This document shows, piece after piece, positions 11,240-23,008 of a DNA stretch of 64,000 nucleotides (its first letter is position 1; each line of letters opens with the position of its first letter). The translations under genes were made by a program, and so were the position numbers. This stretch comes from Rapana venosa. Taxonomy: Eukaryota; Mollusca; Gastropoda; Neogastropoda; Muricidae. The notes beneath the pieces were generated by a model, which worked only from the letters and a program-made list of their open reading frames with translations, was not told the DNA's origin and did not search any database. The DNA lies in the NCBI GenBank assembly GCA_028751875.1, contig CM054159.1, forward strand, positions 15,781,750-15,845,749. The letters are read 5' to 3'.

Positions 11240-11917
11240 ATCCAGTCTCCGTGGTGGCATGCGTTTTTTGTGAAGAGTAGTACCTTCACTGGCATACGCA
11301 GTACACATGGGAAGGGAGGTTTTGACGTGTGCGGAAGATGTTCTGGTCGGTCACACTGGAAGTCTCGAATGACCGGGGGTAGGGTGACGAGAATTTGAGA
11401 CAAAGTCAGTGCACAGCTTACCTGTTCACAGGAGGTGATTTTGATTCATAGCTCCATGCTTTGCGAGCATGTACCGTTGTGTCTACAGCTACACACCCGT
11501 TTGTCTAAGAGCTAGTTGTGTCCGCATGTCCCTCAGACTGACCAGCTGACAGACAACCCTTGCATGCTTGTTGAATAACACTTGCACTTGGCTAACCTCA
11601 ACCCTAACCCTGGCCCCCACATGTGGACACAAATGGCAGGAAGATAAAATGGTTGTAAGCTGACACAATGGCTCAAATTTTTCTTTCTTTGCGCGGTTGG
11701 TGGGAGGAGGGGGTGGGTTTTTAGAGTAAGATGTTCTGCGTGCCTTTCGCACACGGGACTTCAGTTTATAGTCACATCCGGAGAACTTTTTAGAGGAAAG
11801 GAGTTGGCACTGATGTAAACTCCAGAGGGAAAATTTGTGCTTGAACGAGACTCGAACCAGAGTCAGCAGATCACGAGCGAGATACGCAACTCTCTAACCA
11901 ACCAGGCTATCCCTCCC

Positions 11918-11918
<1 letters not shown>
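11240..11918 (-). repeat. tRNA-derived SINE (family 1) with extra internal sequence
   Basis: Head at 11918-11845 on the minus strand: 'ggatagcctggttgg' A box, and B box visible as 'gactcgaaccagag' at about 11849-11862. The tail side near 11235-11330 ('aaaatccagtctc', 'gatgttctgg') and a second body piece at 11730-11830 flank about 380 bp of unrelated sequence, so this is either two nested copies or one interrupted copy. The partner 39440-40096 is noisy. Confidence 0.65.
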
Positions 11919-11956
<38 letters not shown>

Positions 11957-12365
11957 GGGAGAGAGAGAGGGAGAGAGAGAGAGAGAGGAGAGAGGGAGAG
12001 AGGAGAGAAGAGGAGAAGAGAAGAGAGAAAGGAAGAGGAAGAGGAAAGAGAGAGGAGAGGGGAGAGAGAGAGAGAGAGAGCAGGGGGAGAGAGGAGAGAG
12101 AAAAGAGAATGGAGAGAGAGAGGAGAGAGAGGAGGAGAGTGAGAGAGCTGGGCGAGACGAGAGGGGAGAGGGGAGGGAGAGGTTAGAGAGAGGAGAGATG
12201 CAGAGAGAGAGTGAGAGAGAGAGGGGGAGTAGAGCATGAGCGAGAGTGAAGGAGGAGATAGGAGAATGCAGAGAGAGAATGCGTAAAGAGTGAGTGTTTG
12301 TGTGAGTGGTTTTGTGGTGTGTGTGTGTGTGTTGTTGTGTGCTCGTTGTTTGTGTGTGTGTGATC
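11919..12365. repeat. (GA)n tract followed by (GT)n
   Basis: Nearly pure purine strand, 11919-12285, with GGGA and GAGGA interruptions, then GT-rich sequence 12295-12362. Open frames made of Arg/Glu or Ser/Leu here are microsatellite translations. Counterpart at 40105-40520. Confidence 0.93.
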
Positions 12366-12584
12366 TGCATGCACATTACAGATGGTTACCACAGGATTGT
12401 CATCACCAGCGTTATCTTCCCCGGTTTGTAAAGAAATGTTTTCAGCTGTTTTGATGTCGTTTAAAAATTGAATAGTAAGAAAAAAATCGCCGAAATTTGG
12501 AAGGATAGATGGTAAAGCATGAAGCGTGCACAAAAACCGCTGTATTTTTTAAACCGGCCTCTTTTTAAACCCATGTTTAGGTTA

Positions 12585-12790
12585 AGCCCCAAAAAAGGGG
12601 TTGAGCGTGGGGAAAGGGCGACCGTTCGTGCGTCTCGGCTTCGTACAGTCCCCCAGTTCACCCAGTTGTAAATGGGTGCCTGCCGTCCTTAGGGGCAGGG
12701 AAGGAAAAAGCGCGAGGGGGGAGGAGAGGGGGCGCCCCTTTTAAAGATGCGGGCCCCTTAGAAAGTTTGGATTTTCCCGAAAACCTCGCC
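12585..12790 (+). repeat. 5S rRNA-like SINE, degraded copy
   Basis: Plus strand 'gttgagcgtggggaa', 'cgaccgttcgtgcgtc', 'cagtcccccagttcaccc' and 'gtaaatgggtgcctgccg' follow the same order as the reverse complement of the 1150-1428 element. The cleaner partner at 40780-41010 includes 'cagcgttgagcgtgg', matching 5S box A. Confidence 0.6.
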
Positions 12791-14892
12791 CCCAAAAATG
12801 CCCTGCTTTAGGCTATGGGAGAAATTTTTACCTATTTTTTGTAATTAGTAAAAGCAGTTTTCCTCTTTGCTTTAAAAAATTTAAAAAACCCAGAAAACAC
12901 GTGTATTTCATTTTATAAGGGGCCAAAAAGTTTGGGCGGAAATTTTTGAAAGTGGGTGCCCTTTGTTACCTTATTTCGTTCTTGTTTTTAGTTTTGGCCG
13001 TAGGTCGGGGAAAAGGCCCTTTTACCCAGGTCTTTAACACTCCCAGCCCATTAATAGATTTCCCCTCTGCATTTCTCCTAGCTATTTTTGATTTCCATAC
13101 AACGAAAAAAAGGGGGAAAAAAGATGAAAAATTGGAAAAGAAAAAATTTTGGGAGTAAATGTGGGAGGCCCAAAAAACACCCCAAGGGGAAACCCAAAAA
13201 AAATTGGTTGTTTTTGGAAAAGACTAAAGTAAAGATTTTTATATGGATTTCTGTTTTCCCGCATTTCCCCCAATTTTTGAAATAAAACGGGTTTGTCCAT
13301 TTGTGCTAAATTTTCTGCAAGTATGGAACTTCCATTTAACATGCCCTGCAAAAAAAAAAAAAATTCCATGTGGGCAAATGTTGGGGAAATAATATATTCT
13401 AGGATCACTGGGGAAATAAAGTGGGGTTACAGGTTGTGGGTTTTTTTTCACCTGTCTTATTGTTTTTCACTTTTGTCCCCAAATAAAAACCGGGGTTTGT
13501 GTAAAACTAAAAAAGGTTGTTTAGTCTGGGGGAGGGGGGGGGGGGGGGTTTAATGGGTTGGTCGAAAAACTTTTACAAGCGGGTTTTGAAACGAAACACT
13601 TGGTTTGTATTTTTTTGTTTTTTTTGGGAGCTTTAAAATCATTTGTTAAAAAACTGAAAAAAAAACCCCCTTTTTCAGCAAGCAATGTGGTGGCAGCTAG
13701 CTAGTCTTGTATTTAAAGGATTTGGGCCTTTTTAAAATCTGAAATTGTCATCCCCAATTTGTTTAGTGTTGAAACTTGTATAGTTTTCAATGACTTAATC
13801 CCTCAAGTTTTTTTTTTTGGGCTTTTTTTTTGTTTTTTTTTTGGGAAAACTTCTTTTAAATTTTTTTGGGGGGGGGGGGGGGTTGGGGGGGCAAAAGTGA
13901 AGCTTTTTACTGCTGCCCCGCCTTCTTTTCCCTTTTTAATTACAAACGATAAAAAAGTTTGGGCATTGTCATTTTCATTTTATTTCCCATTGAAGCAATA
14001 GTTTTTTTGTTTTTTCCAAAAAACCCTGGTGGAAATGTATGAAGCTGAGAAACACGTTTACAAACCGATTTGATGCCCTTTCCCTTTATATGATAGGGAT
14101 TTACACAAAAGAAGTTAGTTAAAATTTCAGCTTTGGCTTCCTTTTTTTTCCCCTGTTTTTTCGTGACAGCCCTGAAACAAAATTGATGAAAAAACCGGGA
14201 ACCCTTGTTTCGAAGGGGGTTTTTTTTTTTTAAGTGGTGACACACCCCAAACGGGACACCTGGCTCCCCAAAAACTGCCCTTCTTTCCGGGGAAAAAAAA
14301 GTTTGCCTTTTTTTTTTAAAAAAAACATACAAGCTGATGTTTTGCACCTCCCCATTCAAGGGTCTGTGCTTTCTGTCTGAAAAAGATTACACGGCTGGAA
14401 TAAATACTTTTTGTCACTTGAAACCATATTTAAAATGAACAAAACCCCATTCGGGTAATTTTTTTCAAAAGGTATGGGAAAACAAAAGAAAAAACGAAAA
14501 GTCAGGGGGTCTGTATTGTGTCAGTGCTGGTAGGTTTTTGGGGAAAAGCCTACCCCCCCCCTTTCCCCCAAAAAAGAGGGCTGGATTTTGGGTTGGGTAC
14601 CCGGGCCGCAGCTGATAAAAAGGAAACGGCAGAATACTTGTAAAACTCGGGGCCTTTAAAACCCTTATGAAATGTCATACAAATAGTTCCACAAATCTGA
14701 AATGTGTACAAATTTTAAATGTTCTAAAAACCCTAAATTTTAAAGGTGCTCCCAAATCTGAAATTTCAAAAAAAATCTGCCACAAAAAAATAAAAAATAA
14801 AACAAAAAACTTGACCAAAGTTTTTGTTCCGAGTTTTTTTTGGGAATGGCTGTTTAGTGTAGGTTTTTGGGCCGAAAGAATGGGCTACACAT
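12791..14892. other. unpolished sequence of copy A
   Basis: Collinear with 41010-43100 but with inflated homopolymers. 14575-14650 is a degraded counterpart of the tRNA-like SINE at 42685-42850. No coding region can be supported. Confidence 0.6.
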
Positions 14893-15292
14893 CTGTCTGT
14901 CTGTCTGTCTCTGTCTGTTTTCTCTGTCTGTCTTGTCTGTCTGCCCTTTTCCCCTCCCTCCCCCCCCCCCCCTCTCTCTCTCCCCCCCCTTCTTTCCCCC
15001 TTTCCCCCCCTTTCTCTCTCTCCACCCCCTCTTCTCCCCCCTCTCTCTCCCCTCTATGGAAACAAATCTGGCTACACATCACAAAAAAAAATGTCTTTTC
15101 TGCCTGCCTGTCTCCTCCCCTGCCCTGACTGTCTGTCTGTCTTCTCTCTCTCTCTCTTCCCTCTCTCTCTCTCTCTCCCTCTCCCCTCTCTCCCCCCTTT
15201 CTTCTTCTCTCTCTCCCTTTTCTCCCTCTCCCCCCTATCTCCCTCTTTTCTCTCTCTCTTTTTTTCCTCTCCCCTCTCTCCTCTCCCTCGGG
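14893..15292 (+). repeat. (CTGT)n / (CT)n pyrimidine tract
   Basis: Tetranucleotide 'ctgtctgt' at 14896-14945, then long CT/CCT runs to 15292, broken at 15055-15100 by a short unique piece ('ctacacatcac') shared with 43500-43515. Partner tract is 43105-43490. Confidence 0.9.
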
Positions 15293-15439
15293 CCCCTGTG
15301 CTGGGGGAAAACTCCCTTCCTAAATTCCCTTTAGAAAAACTCACCCATTTCACTCACCCCTTGGTCGGGACGCCCCTTTGGGGTACCCCCCGGGAGCTGA
15401 AAAGTGGAAAAACCCAAAATTTGGTTCGCCCGGGCTGCT

Positions 15440-16200
15440 TTCAAAAAGGTTTTTGGTAAAGTGGGGGTGGCCCACCCTTGATTTTTGGATTTTCCATTTT
15501 GCGTGGTCGCCCCTGCCCCCTTTTGCCCCCTTCCCCCATTCCCGCGGGGACTGTTTTTAAAGGTTTTATGCCTTGTTGTGTCCCAAAAACCATTTCCCTT
15601 TTTTTCCTCCTTTTGGGACTGTATCTAGAAGGGTTCCTGTTTGCCACCCCAGGGCCTCAAATCTGCTCCCAGACGAAATCTTGATTTTGCGGTCTCTGTG
15701 GGTTGATTTTCAGGATCCGCCTGGGGGACTTCACCCAAAAGGCTTAAAGCGACTTTAAAAATTTTGGGCGGGAAGGGGTCCATGCTTTACAGCTGTAAAA
15801 GGGCCCAATGGATGTGACGAGTGCCTTGTAGAGTCTGACCTTAGTGGGGGGTTTTTTATGTTTTTTTGGTTTTTTCCCCACTTTTGCCCGCTTAGTCATG
15901 GGGAGAGGGCCCAGCAAGTCCGTCTTCACCTTTGTGTGCTCGTTTCCTTTTTTTGGGTGGGCTGCTCCCGGGGACTTTAAAGTTTTTCCCCCCTCCTCTA
16001 GTGTCTCGCCCACTCATCTTGTTTCTGGGGGGATGGGCGGTGTGGTATGTTCCCCTAAAGGGTCTTGGGTCTTTTTTCCCTGCTGATTCCAAAATCGTGG
16101 GCCCTTGGGTGATGTTTCCCGTTGGTGGTGAGACCCCGGTTCTTCTTTACTTTCGGGCCCCTGAATCAATATCGGGTTTCGAATCGAAAATTTAGACAAA
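15440..16200 (-). pseudogene. LINE reverse-transcriptase C-terminal fragment
   Basis: The minus strand at about 15845-15775 encodes TKVRLYKALVTSI and then a damaged CKAWTP, closely resembling the post-catalytic part of non-LTR reverse transcriptases (the K-x-R-LYKSLV-T-I-L-LYG-CE-WT region). Further downstream on the same strand, about 15555-15490, GKRGQGRPRK matches the basic GRRRGRPRK-like tail of such proteins. The fragment is short and lies in unpolished sequence, so clade and frame integrity cannot be judged. There is no equivalent in the partner copy: collinearity breaks near 15300 and resumes near 17460 (partner about 43500-43615), so an insertion of about 2 kb seems present in only one copy. 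Confidence 0.6.
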
Positions 16201-16339
16201 AACCAATTGTTAAAAAATCTTCAAAAGTCTTTTTTTTTCATTTCCCCTTGAGCAAACAAAAATAAATATCTAACTTTAAACTGTTGGAAAAAGATAAATA
16301 ATTTTTCCCCTTAAAATTTATTTCCAAAATTTTTTCCCT

Positions 16340-16426
16340 CTCACTTTTTCCCCCCCCCCCTTCTCTCTCTCTTTTCTCTCTCTCTCTCTCTTCCCTTTTC
16401 CTCTCTCTCTTCTCTCTCTCTCTCTC

Positions 16427-16457
<31 letters not shown>

Positions 16458-16465
16458 CTTTTTGT
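16340..16465 (+). repeat. (CT)n tract
   Basis: Long CT run with CCC and TTT interruptions, preceded by a C run. Similar in kind, not obviously in position, to the CT tract at 43775-43880. Confidence 0.85.
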
Positions 16466-18265
16466 GGGTTTTGGGAAATTTTTTTCTTGTTATCACTATT
16501 GCGGGTTTTTACAAAATGAAATTCTAGAAAAAATTTTTTCCCCTTCAACTCTTTATCATAACTCTAGGACGATCTTAAAGTCAAAGTTAAATTTACAGTG
16601 AGTTAATGGAGTAGTGTTGGTGAATAGCAATTTTATAAAAAAATATGGATTCTTTAAGGGACTGAAAACTCTTCTTCTCCTCTCTTTTATTGTTTTGCTT
16701 TTTAGATTTAAATTTTCGTGTTTACAAATTTAATTTTCCTGTTGAATGCTTTTTCAGATTTAATTTTTTCAGTTTTATTGCGTAAGATGACTGATTTGAG
16801 ATTTAAGGGGAATGTTTTATTTTTGGGATCTGTTTTTTAGTGTACCAATTATTATTTCTAATTCCAATGTGCCCGAAGTCCCTTTTTTTGCCCATACAAG
16901 ATTTTTCATAAAAGATTTGAATTTTTGGGATTTTATGATGGGTGGGGGTGCGTGGGCTTTCGGGTTTGCCCAAATGTTTCTATTTTCGTGGTTTTGTTCC
17001 TTTATATTATGGAGGTTTTGCTTTGGTTTTGGGTTTTTGTTTTCGGTTTTGGTTGGGGAAGGGGGGGGGGGGGGTTGGGGGAGGGTTAAAAAGGTTTGTC
17101 CCCCCCTCCCCTTTTTGTTGTTGGGGCCCCTTTTGTTTTGCTCGTTTCTTTTTATTTTTTTTAGGGGTTTTTTTGTGTTTTCTGTTTTCCTTTCTTTCTT
17201 TCTTGTTCTTTTCTTTTTCCCCCTCTCTCCCTTTTTTGGGGGATTTTTGTTTGGGGGTTTTTTTGTAAAAATTTTTTCCCCCGTATCTGTGTAAATGTTT
17301 GGTAGGGGTTTATTTTTTTTTATTTTCATATATTTTCCCTAAGGGCGGGGGGCCGGAAAGTAAAAAAAAACCCTGGGGGCTTAATTTATTATCCCCGAAA
17401 TAAAAGAATTTGTAATTGTCATTGTCTAAACCCCCCCCCCCTTCCCCCCACATTCCTTTTCCATTTTAATGTACTTAAACATTTTTCGCAAACAACTCGG
17501 ACAGGTTTTTGATTTTTTCAAAAGCAAAGTCAGAAATAAAAAATACATGCAAAAAAATACCCTTAAAATTTTTAAAATTTTTCCCAAAATTTTCACGTTT
17601 TGTTTTGGGGGGTGAATTAAAAAGCCTCCGGGTTTATAAAAAAACTTTAAAGTTTTATTTCAGTAAGCAAAAAAACCCCAAAAAACTAACCGCCCACAGT
17701 CACACACTGACGCCCGATGCCATATTTTCACAGACACCTGAAAGCAAATGATTTTGTCTGCAAAAATTTTAAAAAACACCCTAATTTTTGGGAAACCCTA
17801 AGGGTTTCCATAAAATCTATAAATTTTCAGATTTGTAGATGTAAAAAATAAACAAAAAATTTAACTCGCTTGGGACCAAACACACACGAAACCCCCGCCT
17901 CACAAACCTGACAACACACACACACAAAAAAACACACCAAAAACCCCACACACACTACAATACGCACACACTTCCACAAAATGAAATAAAATATTTAAAA
18001 CATGAATTTTAAAAAAAAAAAACGCTAATATAAATTGTTTAAGAACTACAAAAAACCGCAAACAAAAAAATTTAATCAGCAAAAGAGGGGAAAAAAATTA
18101 AAACCAAAAAAAAATTTTCCCAAAAATAATAAAGCTAATAATCCCAAAAAAAAGAAAATATTCAACTATTTAGGGGAAATTGATGAAAGGTTTTTCTGGG
18201 ACCCAGCAACCCCAAAAGGGCAAAATTTAAGGGGGTTGATTTTTATTTATTTTTATTTTTATTCT
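16466..18265. other. unpolished AT/T-rich sequence
   Basis: T-rich to 17340 and A-rich after 17500. 17460-18120 aligns loosely with 43610-44380 ('tttcagtaagca' at about 17655 with 44015, 'cacacactgacg' at 17701 with 44051). No gene is visible. Confidence 0.5.
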
Positions 18266-18269
18266 TTTG

Positions 18270-18612
18270 TATGAGAATAATGGAAAACCTATGTGCTTTT
18301 TTTTTTACATCGAGTCCCCGTGTTTCGGCGGTTTTGTAAAATTTTGTCAACCCGTTTTTCCCCCCGGGAAACAATGGGGGACTCTTACAACAGCGGAACA
18401 GGGTTTAAAAGTGTGCGCAAGGGTTGTGCGTGCCCTTTTGCACCCCGGGCCTCGGGTTTTTAGTTCCCAAACCCAAGGGGCTTTTTTGGGGGGAGTGGAG
18501 ATCGGTAGGGGGGTTAACTCCCCGGGGAAAAAATCCCCCCTTTAACGGGATCGAAACCCGGGTCGTCAGATTGCGAGCGCAATGTTTGACCACTAGGCTA
18601 TCCCGTCCCCCC
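18270..18612 (-). repeat. tRNA-derived SINE (family 1), noisy
   Basis: Head at 18612-18545 (minus strand 'gggacgggatagcctagtgg', B box seen as 'atcgaaacccggg' at about 18550). Tail 'gagaataatgga' near 18270. It lies after the end of clear collinearity with the second copy. Confidence 0.7.
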
Positions 18613-20135
18613 CAACCCCATGTGTCCGTCTGTGTGGTTTTTGGGCGGACGTTTCACCTTTTCCCCGGGTCAGTGGGGGGATAGCCACAGTACGCGACAC
18701 AAGGGTTCGGGGGTTTTTGATTTTTTTTTAAAATTTTTTGTTTTTTTGTTTTGGGTTTTGTTTCTTTTGGGGGGTTTTTTTTTTGGAAAAGTGGGGGGTT
18801 TTAAAAGGGGGGGGGGATTTTTTTTTGTAAAATTTTTTGGTTTGCATTGTTGTTGTTGCTTTTTCTTTTTGTTTGGGGTTTTGGATGATCTGAATGCGAA
18901 CTTTTACAGTTTGATCTTTCGGTACAGTACTGGTCACCACACCAAAAACACACAAAAACCCCGCACACACAAACACAACACAAAAACAAACAAAAAACCC
19001 CCCAAAACACACAACCAAAAAGACAAAATAAAAACCCCAAACCCCAAAAAAACACAACCCCATACACCCCACAAAAACCCACACAAAACACACACATAAA
19101 AACACACACACACACAACAAACAAACACCTCACACGCAAAACCCAAAAACCACACAAACACACACCGCAAAAAACACACACCACAAAAAACACACCAAAC
19201 ACACACACACAAAAAACACACACACAAACATACACACCAAGAAAATGAATTAGAAAGACTAATCTCAATTTTTGAAATTTTTGTCCATTTTGAAATGAAG
19301 TTTTTTAGGGGAATAAGACTGACCCCGGGAAAAAAAACAAAAGAAAAGTATTTTTAAAAAAAGTCTTTAGGGAAAAACAAAAAATAAAATAAACCATCAA
19401 AATAACAAACAATTAGCTTAAAAAAAAGATCGATTTTTTTTCCCACATAAAAAAGATTTCTCTATTTTTAAAGTTTGGTTTTGACAAAAGCTGCACCCGC
19501 CTCATTATTGGGTTCCCAAAAAGGGACCATCTGGTGAATCGTTTTTTTTAATCAAATATCCAAGGGCATACTATTTGTAATTGGGAAAACCCTAACCCCC
19601 CCAAAACCCCTAAAAAAAATCGCATGATATAATTTTTAAAAAACCCCAAAAACCTTGAAAAAAAAGTCCCCATTTGCTAAAAACTAGCATCCCTTTTTAA
19701 TTCTGCCCAAACATCGGGGGTAGATTTTTTTATTGCGATTTTATTTTTTAAAAGCATACCCCTTTCCCCCCCAAAACACACAAAAAGCACGTGCGCGTGC
19801 GCACGCAACACACGCACAAAGGGGACACACGCACACACACATAAAAACACTTTCCCGTCCCGATATCCTATTTTGTGGAAGGGGCGTTAAAATGAAGAAT
19901 TTTAAATTTCTACACACACACAAACACACCCCACACAAACACACACCAAACACACAAAAACACACACAAACCCCACAAAAACACAAACAACACCACCACA
20001 CAAACACCCACACCCCACACACAAGGAGGGATTTAAAGGGTGGGGGGAAAACAAAAAAGGGGTGGGGACAAGAAAGGGCAGAGACAGACAGACAGGGCAT
20101 AAAAAAATTTTTCATTTTTTTTATTGCCATTCTCT
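18613..20135. other. unpolished low-complexity sequence
   Basis: T/G-rich 18720-18880 and A/C-rich 18935-19235 with many broken CA repeats, then AT-rich. 19560-19715 is a noisy duplicate of 20705-20840, sharing 'aaatcgcatgatat', 'accttgaaa', 'catttgctaaa' and 'actagcatcc'. Confidence 0.6.
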
Positions 20136-20139
20136 CTCC

Positions 20140-20178
20140 CCTCTCCTCTTCTCTCTCTTCTCTTCCTCTTCCTCTCCC

Positions 20179-20211
<33 letters not shown>

Positions 20212-20215
20212 AGTT
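20140..20215 (+). repeat. (CT)n tract
   Basis: Pyrimidine run ending in an uninterrupted CT stretch at about 20185-20211. Clean sequence resumes immediately after it. Confidence 0.88.
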
Positions 20216-20341
20216 CCACAACGTCAAGCTCTCCCACAGAGTAAAAACATGGACACTGTCAATAAACAAGTATGTTAGTATTATCGCACTCACACTACAT
20301 GACATTTTGATACACAGTCTTTCAGCACGTGCACATATACA

Positions 20342-20612
20342 TCAGTGTGTTCTTTTTGTGTAAAAAAAAACACCATAGTTCATTTCATGCACTATAACAT
20401 GAATGTGATCTTTCTGTGAAAAAAAACATAGTTCATTTCATGCACTATAACATGAATGTGTTCTTTCTGTGAAAAAAATCCATAGTTCATCTCATGCATT
20501 ACAACATCAGTGTGTTCTTTCTGGGGAAAAACACAGGTCATTTCATGCACTACAATATCAGTGTATTAACACTTTCTGTGAAAAAAGCATAGTTCATTTC
20601 ATGCATCTTAAA
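20342..20612 (+). repeat. about 53-bp tandem repeat, five units
   Basis: Repeated block 'catagttcatttcatgcact' followed by 'ataacatgaatgtgttcttt' and 'ctgtgaaaaaa', starting at about 20374, 20429, 20481, 20533 and 20589, with substitutions and small indels. The ORF crossing part of it (20469-20723) is a chance frame. Confidence 0.85.
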
Positions 20613-21143
20613 GACACTGTCACCCGCAAAAATCCATATCAACACATAAAAAAATCACAAGGTTTATTTGCGAAGCATCAAACCACATCAAAGCATAAAA
20701 ACAATAAAAATCACAAGACATAATATTTGTAAATGGAAAACCATACCAACACATAACAAAATCGCATGATATATTTGTAAAGCCCAAAACCTTGAAACAA
20801 AGTCACCCATTTGCTAAAGACTAGCATCCATTTCAATTCTGCCAACCACCAACCTAATCAAACATCCCACACACATACACACGCACGCGTGCGCGCACGC
20901 ACGCACGCACGAAAAAACACACACACACACATCAGGGTCAAATTCAAGTTCACAAAAAGCAGATCACCAAACACACGTCATATGCATACCCAGTAAACAC
21001 TCCAAAACAAAACCAAAAAAGAAAAAAAAATTAAACCCCAATCCGGCTTCACACACATTAAACTTAGCAGCAACCTTAAACAAAAAAAGATTTCCATTCA
21101 AAAAAATCAAATACCGCCCATCTTTTTCTCACACACACACACA

Positions 21144-21174
<31 letters not shown>

Positions 21175-21905
21175 CACCACACACACACACACAGAGCAAC
21201 CTATAACAAAAAAAGATTTCCATTCAAAAAAATCAAATACCGCCTATCTTTTTCTTACACACACACACACACACACACGCACACTCACACAGAGTCATTA
21301 CAGTATTTCAAGATTGATTTCAGTTCTTAAGGATAAAAATCATCCGCCATTAAAAAGCATTTTAAAGTCATTTTACTCAATTTATCCAGATAGGATTAAA
21401 AATTTAAAAAGCATGTGCTGGTGCGGTAATTAGATTACCTCCCATGCGATCAGAGCAACTGTGTTACTATTTTGGGACACACCTGCAAATTGTAGAGTGC
21501 TTTGTTTCCTTGGGTGGTGGTCCGTTGCATGCACTTCGCGTACATGGTGAAGGTAACATTTAAGAAATTTTATTACAGACACCACATCCCAACTCTTAGA
21601 CTGCCTGGTACCTGAGCTTTGTGCAGAGATAGGACATCAAGTATGTCCACACTGTAACAAGCATAAAGTCTTACAAACATATCTAATGGTTAGAAGAAAT
21701 CACGCTCGCTCAATCTATGAATCATAGAAAACTAATCACAAGGATACAAAAGGGTTTATTTTTAAGGCTACAAACAACAAATGAGGACAAGAGAAGAATA
21801 CCATCGTGAGGATTTTAAAGCCCACAGAGAGAAGTGTAGAGAACAGAATTTAAGGGTTTATTACACTGTCCTTGTTCCTGATTAGCTCCTCAAGCTTCAG
21901 AACAA
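20613..21905. other. non-coding sequence with CA tracts and a 60-bp direct repeat
   Basis: 21070-21125 and 21198-21255 are near-identical ('aaaagatttccattc', 'atcaaataccgcc', 'tatctttttct'), each followed by a CA tract. 20880-20935 is a CG/CA-rich alternating tract. 21300-21900 looks like ordinary single-copy sequence with no recognised feature. Confidence 0.6.
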
Positions 21906-22262
21906 ATGGCTTCGGGGAGGGCAAGTGGGCTCTTCAGTGAGAGTGACCTCCCCCTCCTTGGGTTCTGGTATGGGTGCCTGAACTTCTTTTACTTTCTTCT
22001 CTGTCATCATTGGCAGTCTCTATTGGCCCTGACGGTACTGCTGGTTGTTTATCTTCCTCGGCCTTTGCCTTTTGATGCGGTACACACTTTCAGTACTGCG
22101 GAACTTCTTTCTCTGCTCGTAGGTGCAGCCGGTTCTTTCTCTCGCTCGATTGGCACTGCAAAATAAGAGAACACCTTGTCTTCTCCATCTTTTGTTCTGC
22201 AAACAACCTTGTCTTCCTCCATGTTTGTCCTGCAAGCAAACAAGGCTGGCATGGAGACCAAG
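21906..22262 (-). other. possible protein-coding exon remnant
   Basis: On the minus strand a pyrimidine-rich 'tttgcttgcag' precedes an open frame starting MEEDKVVCRTKDGEDKV that ends at about 22049. A second frame across 22000-21915 reads EKKVKEVQAPIPEPKEGEV. Composition (Glu/Lys/Pro) is more protein-like than the surrounding frames, but the two frames are not in phase, no family is recognised and no matching donor site is certain. Two copies of a 30-bp motif ('gaagacaagg') lie inside. It could be a degraded exon or chance. Confidence 0.2.
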
Positions 22263-22529
22263 TAGAGTAGAAAGTGGCTCCTAACTTTGTGGTCCTGTTT
22301 TACACAGAATCAACATACATCGTCTGATCTCGGACACATGGAATCATTGTGCAGGTTTTTACTACTTTATGAGGGTGTCATCTGACTCTTTGGGCACCGT
22401 TTACACTGACACAACATGGCTGACCCCCACTTGGACCCAGCGGAGTCAGTGTTCCTAAATGTGGTCAACGTGAACAAGACATTGTCAGGGTGGTCTCTCT
22501 TCTCTACCCGGCCGCCAAGCTCACATATC

Positions 22530-22895
22530 TATAAAATAATAATATATGGAATTTATATAGCGCTGACTCTTGTAAAGCAGCACATCAAAGCGCTCAGAGG
22601 ACATTTTCATTTTGTTCTTTTTTATTTATGCGTGTGTATGTGTTTTTTTTTAAATTTTGTCATCTGTTCCCACCTGCACACAATGGCCTACTCTTTCGAA
22701 CAGCGGAACAAGATTTAACGTGTGCGCAAGATGTTCTGCATGCGTTCGTACACGGGGCATCGGTTTATAGTCTCATCCGAAGGACTTTGACATTCAGTTG
22801 GATTTTTTTTTGTCAAACTGGGAAGAAAGGGCGAGGCTGCGAATCGAACCCAGAACCTCACGGTTTACTTGTTGGCAGGCAAACGTCTTAGCCTT
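22530..22895 (-). repeat. tRNA-derived SINE (family 1) with a variant head
   Basis: Body is typical ('cacaatggcctactcttt', 'gatgttctgcatgcgttc', 'ggtttatagtctcatcc'), but the head at 22830-22895 differs: the minus strand gives 'ggctaagacgtttgcctgcc' and the B box appears as 'gcgaatcgaacccag' at about 22839. This looks like the same body joined to a different tRNA-like promoter. Confidence 0.65.
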
Positions 22896-23008
22896 CCTCT
22901 CCTCCTCTCCTGTGGCAGCAGACCTAGGGTAACCCTGACATGCCTATACCGCTTCTACCCAAAACACATTCCCTCTGCTACTCTCAGTTGTTTTTTTTGC
23001 ATGATTGT

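Larger units (their letters stand above)
628..18120. repeat. copy A of a large duplicated locus (partner about 30310-44380)
   Basis: Collinear landmarks pair off along the block: 'gcagagtt' sequence 628-700 with 30315-30375; tandem repeat 1601 with 31245; minisatellite 2700-4325 with 32240-33475; SINE pair 4435-5240 with 33590-34393; 'gtaacggtcaa' at 8830 with 38083; GA tract 11920 with 40105; 5S-like element 12590 with 40830; 'aatcagcaa' 18076 with 44337. Offset is near 29150 over the clean part (4270-5885 against 33420-35045) and drifts elsewhere because of indels. This copy is clean at 628-5885 and 11230-12480 and noisy for most of the rest. I read the pair as two haplotypes left in one scaffold; a real segmental duplication is less likely because polishing quality is complementary. 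Confidence 0.88.

Noticed and set aside
11894..12376. Ser/Leu-, Arg/Glu- and His/Thr-repeat proteins (also 38974-39292, 40066-40614, 43004-43516, 45393-46181 and others)
   Set aside because: Translations of GA/CT and CA/GT microsatellites. Both strands and several frames are open at once.
16812..17329. 160-170 codon frames on both strands (Phe/Leu-rich plus, Lys/Pro-rich minus)
   Set aside because: T-rich, C/G-run sequence with inflated homopolymers. Both strands are open over the same span and no domain is seen.
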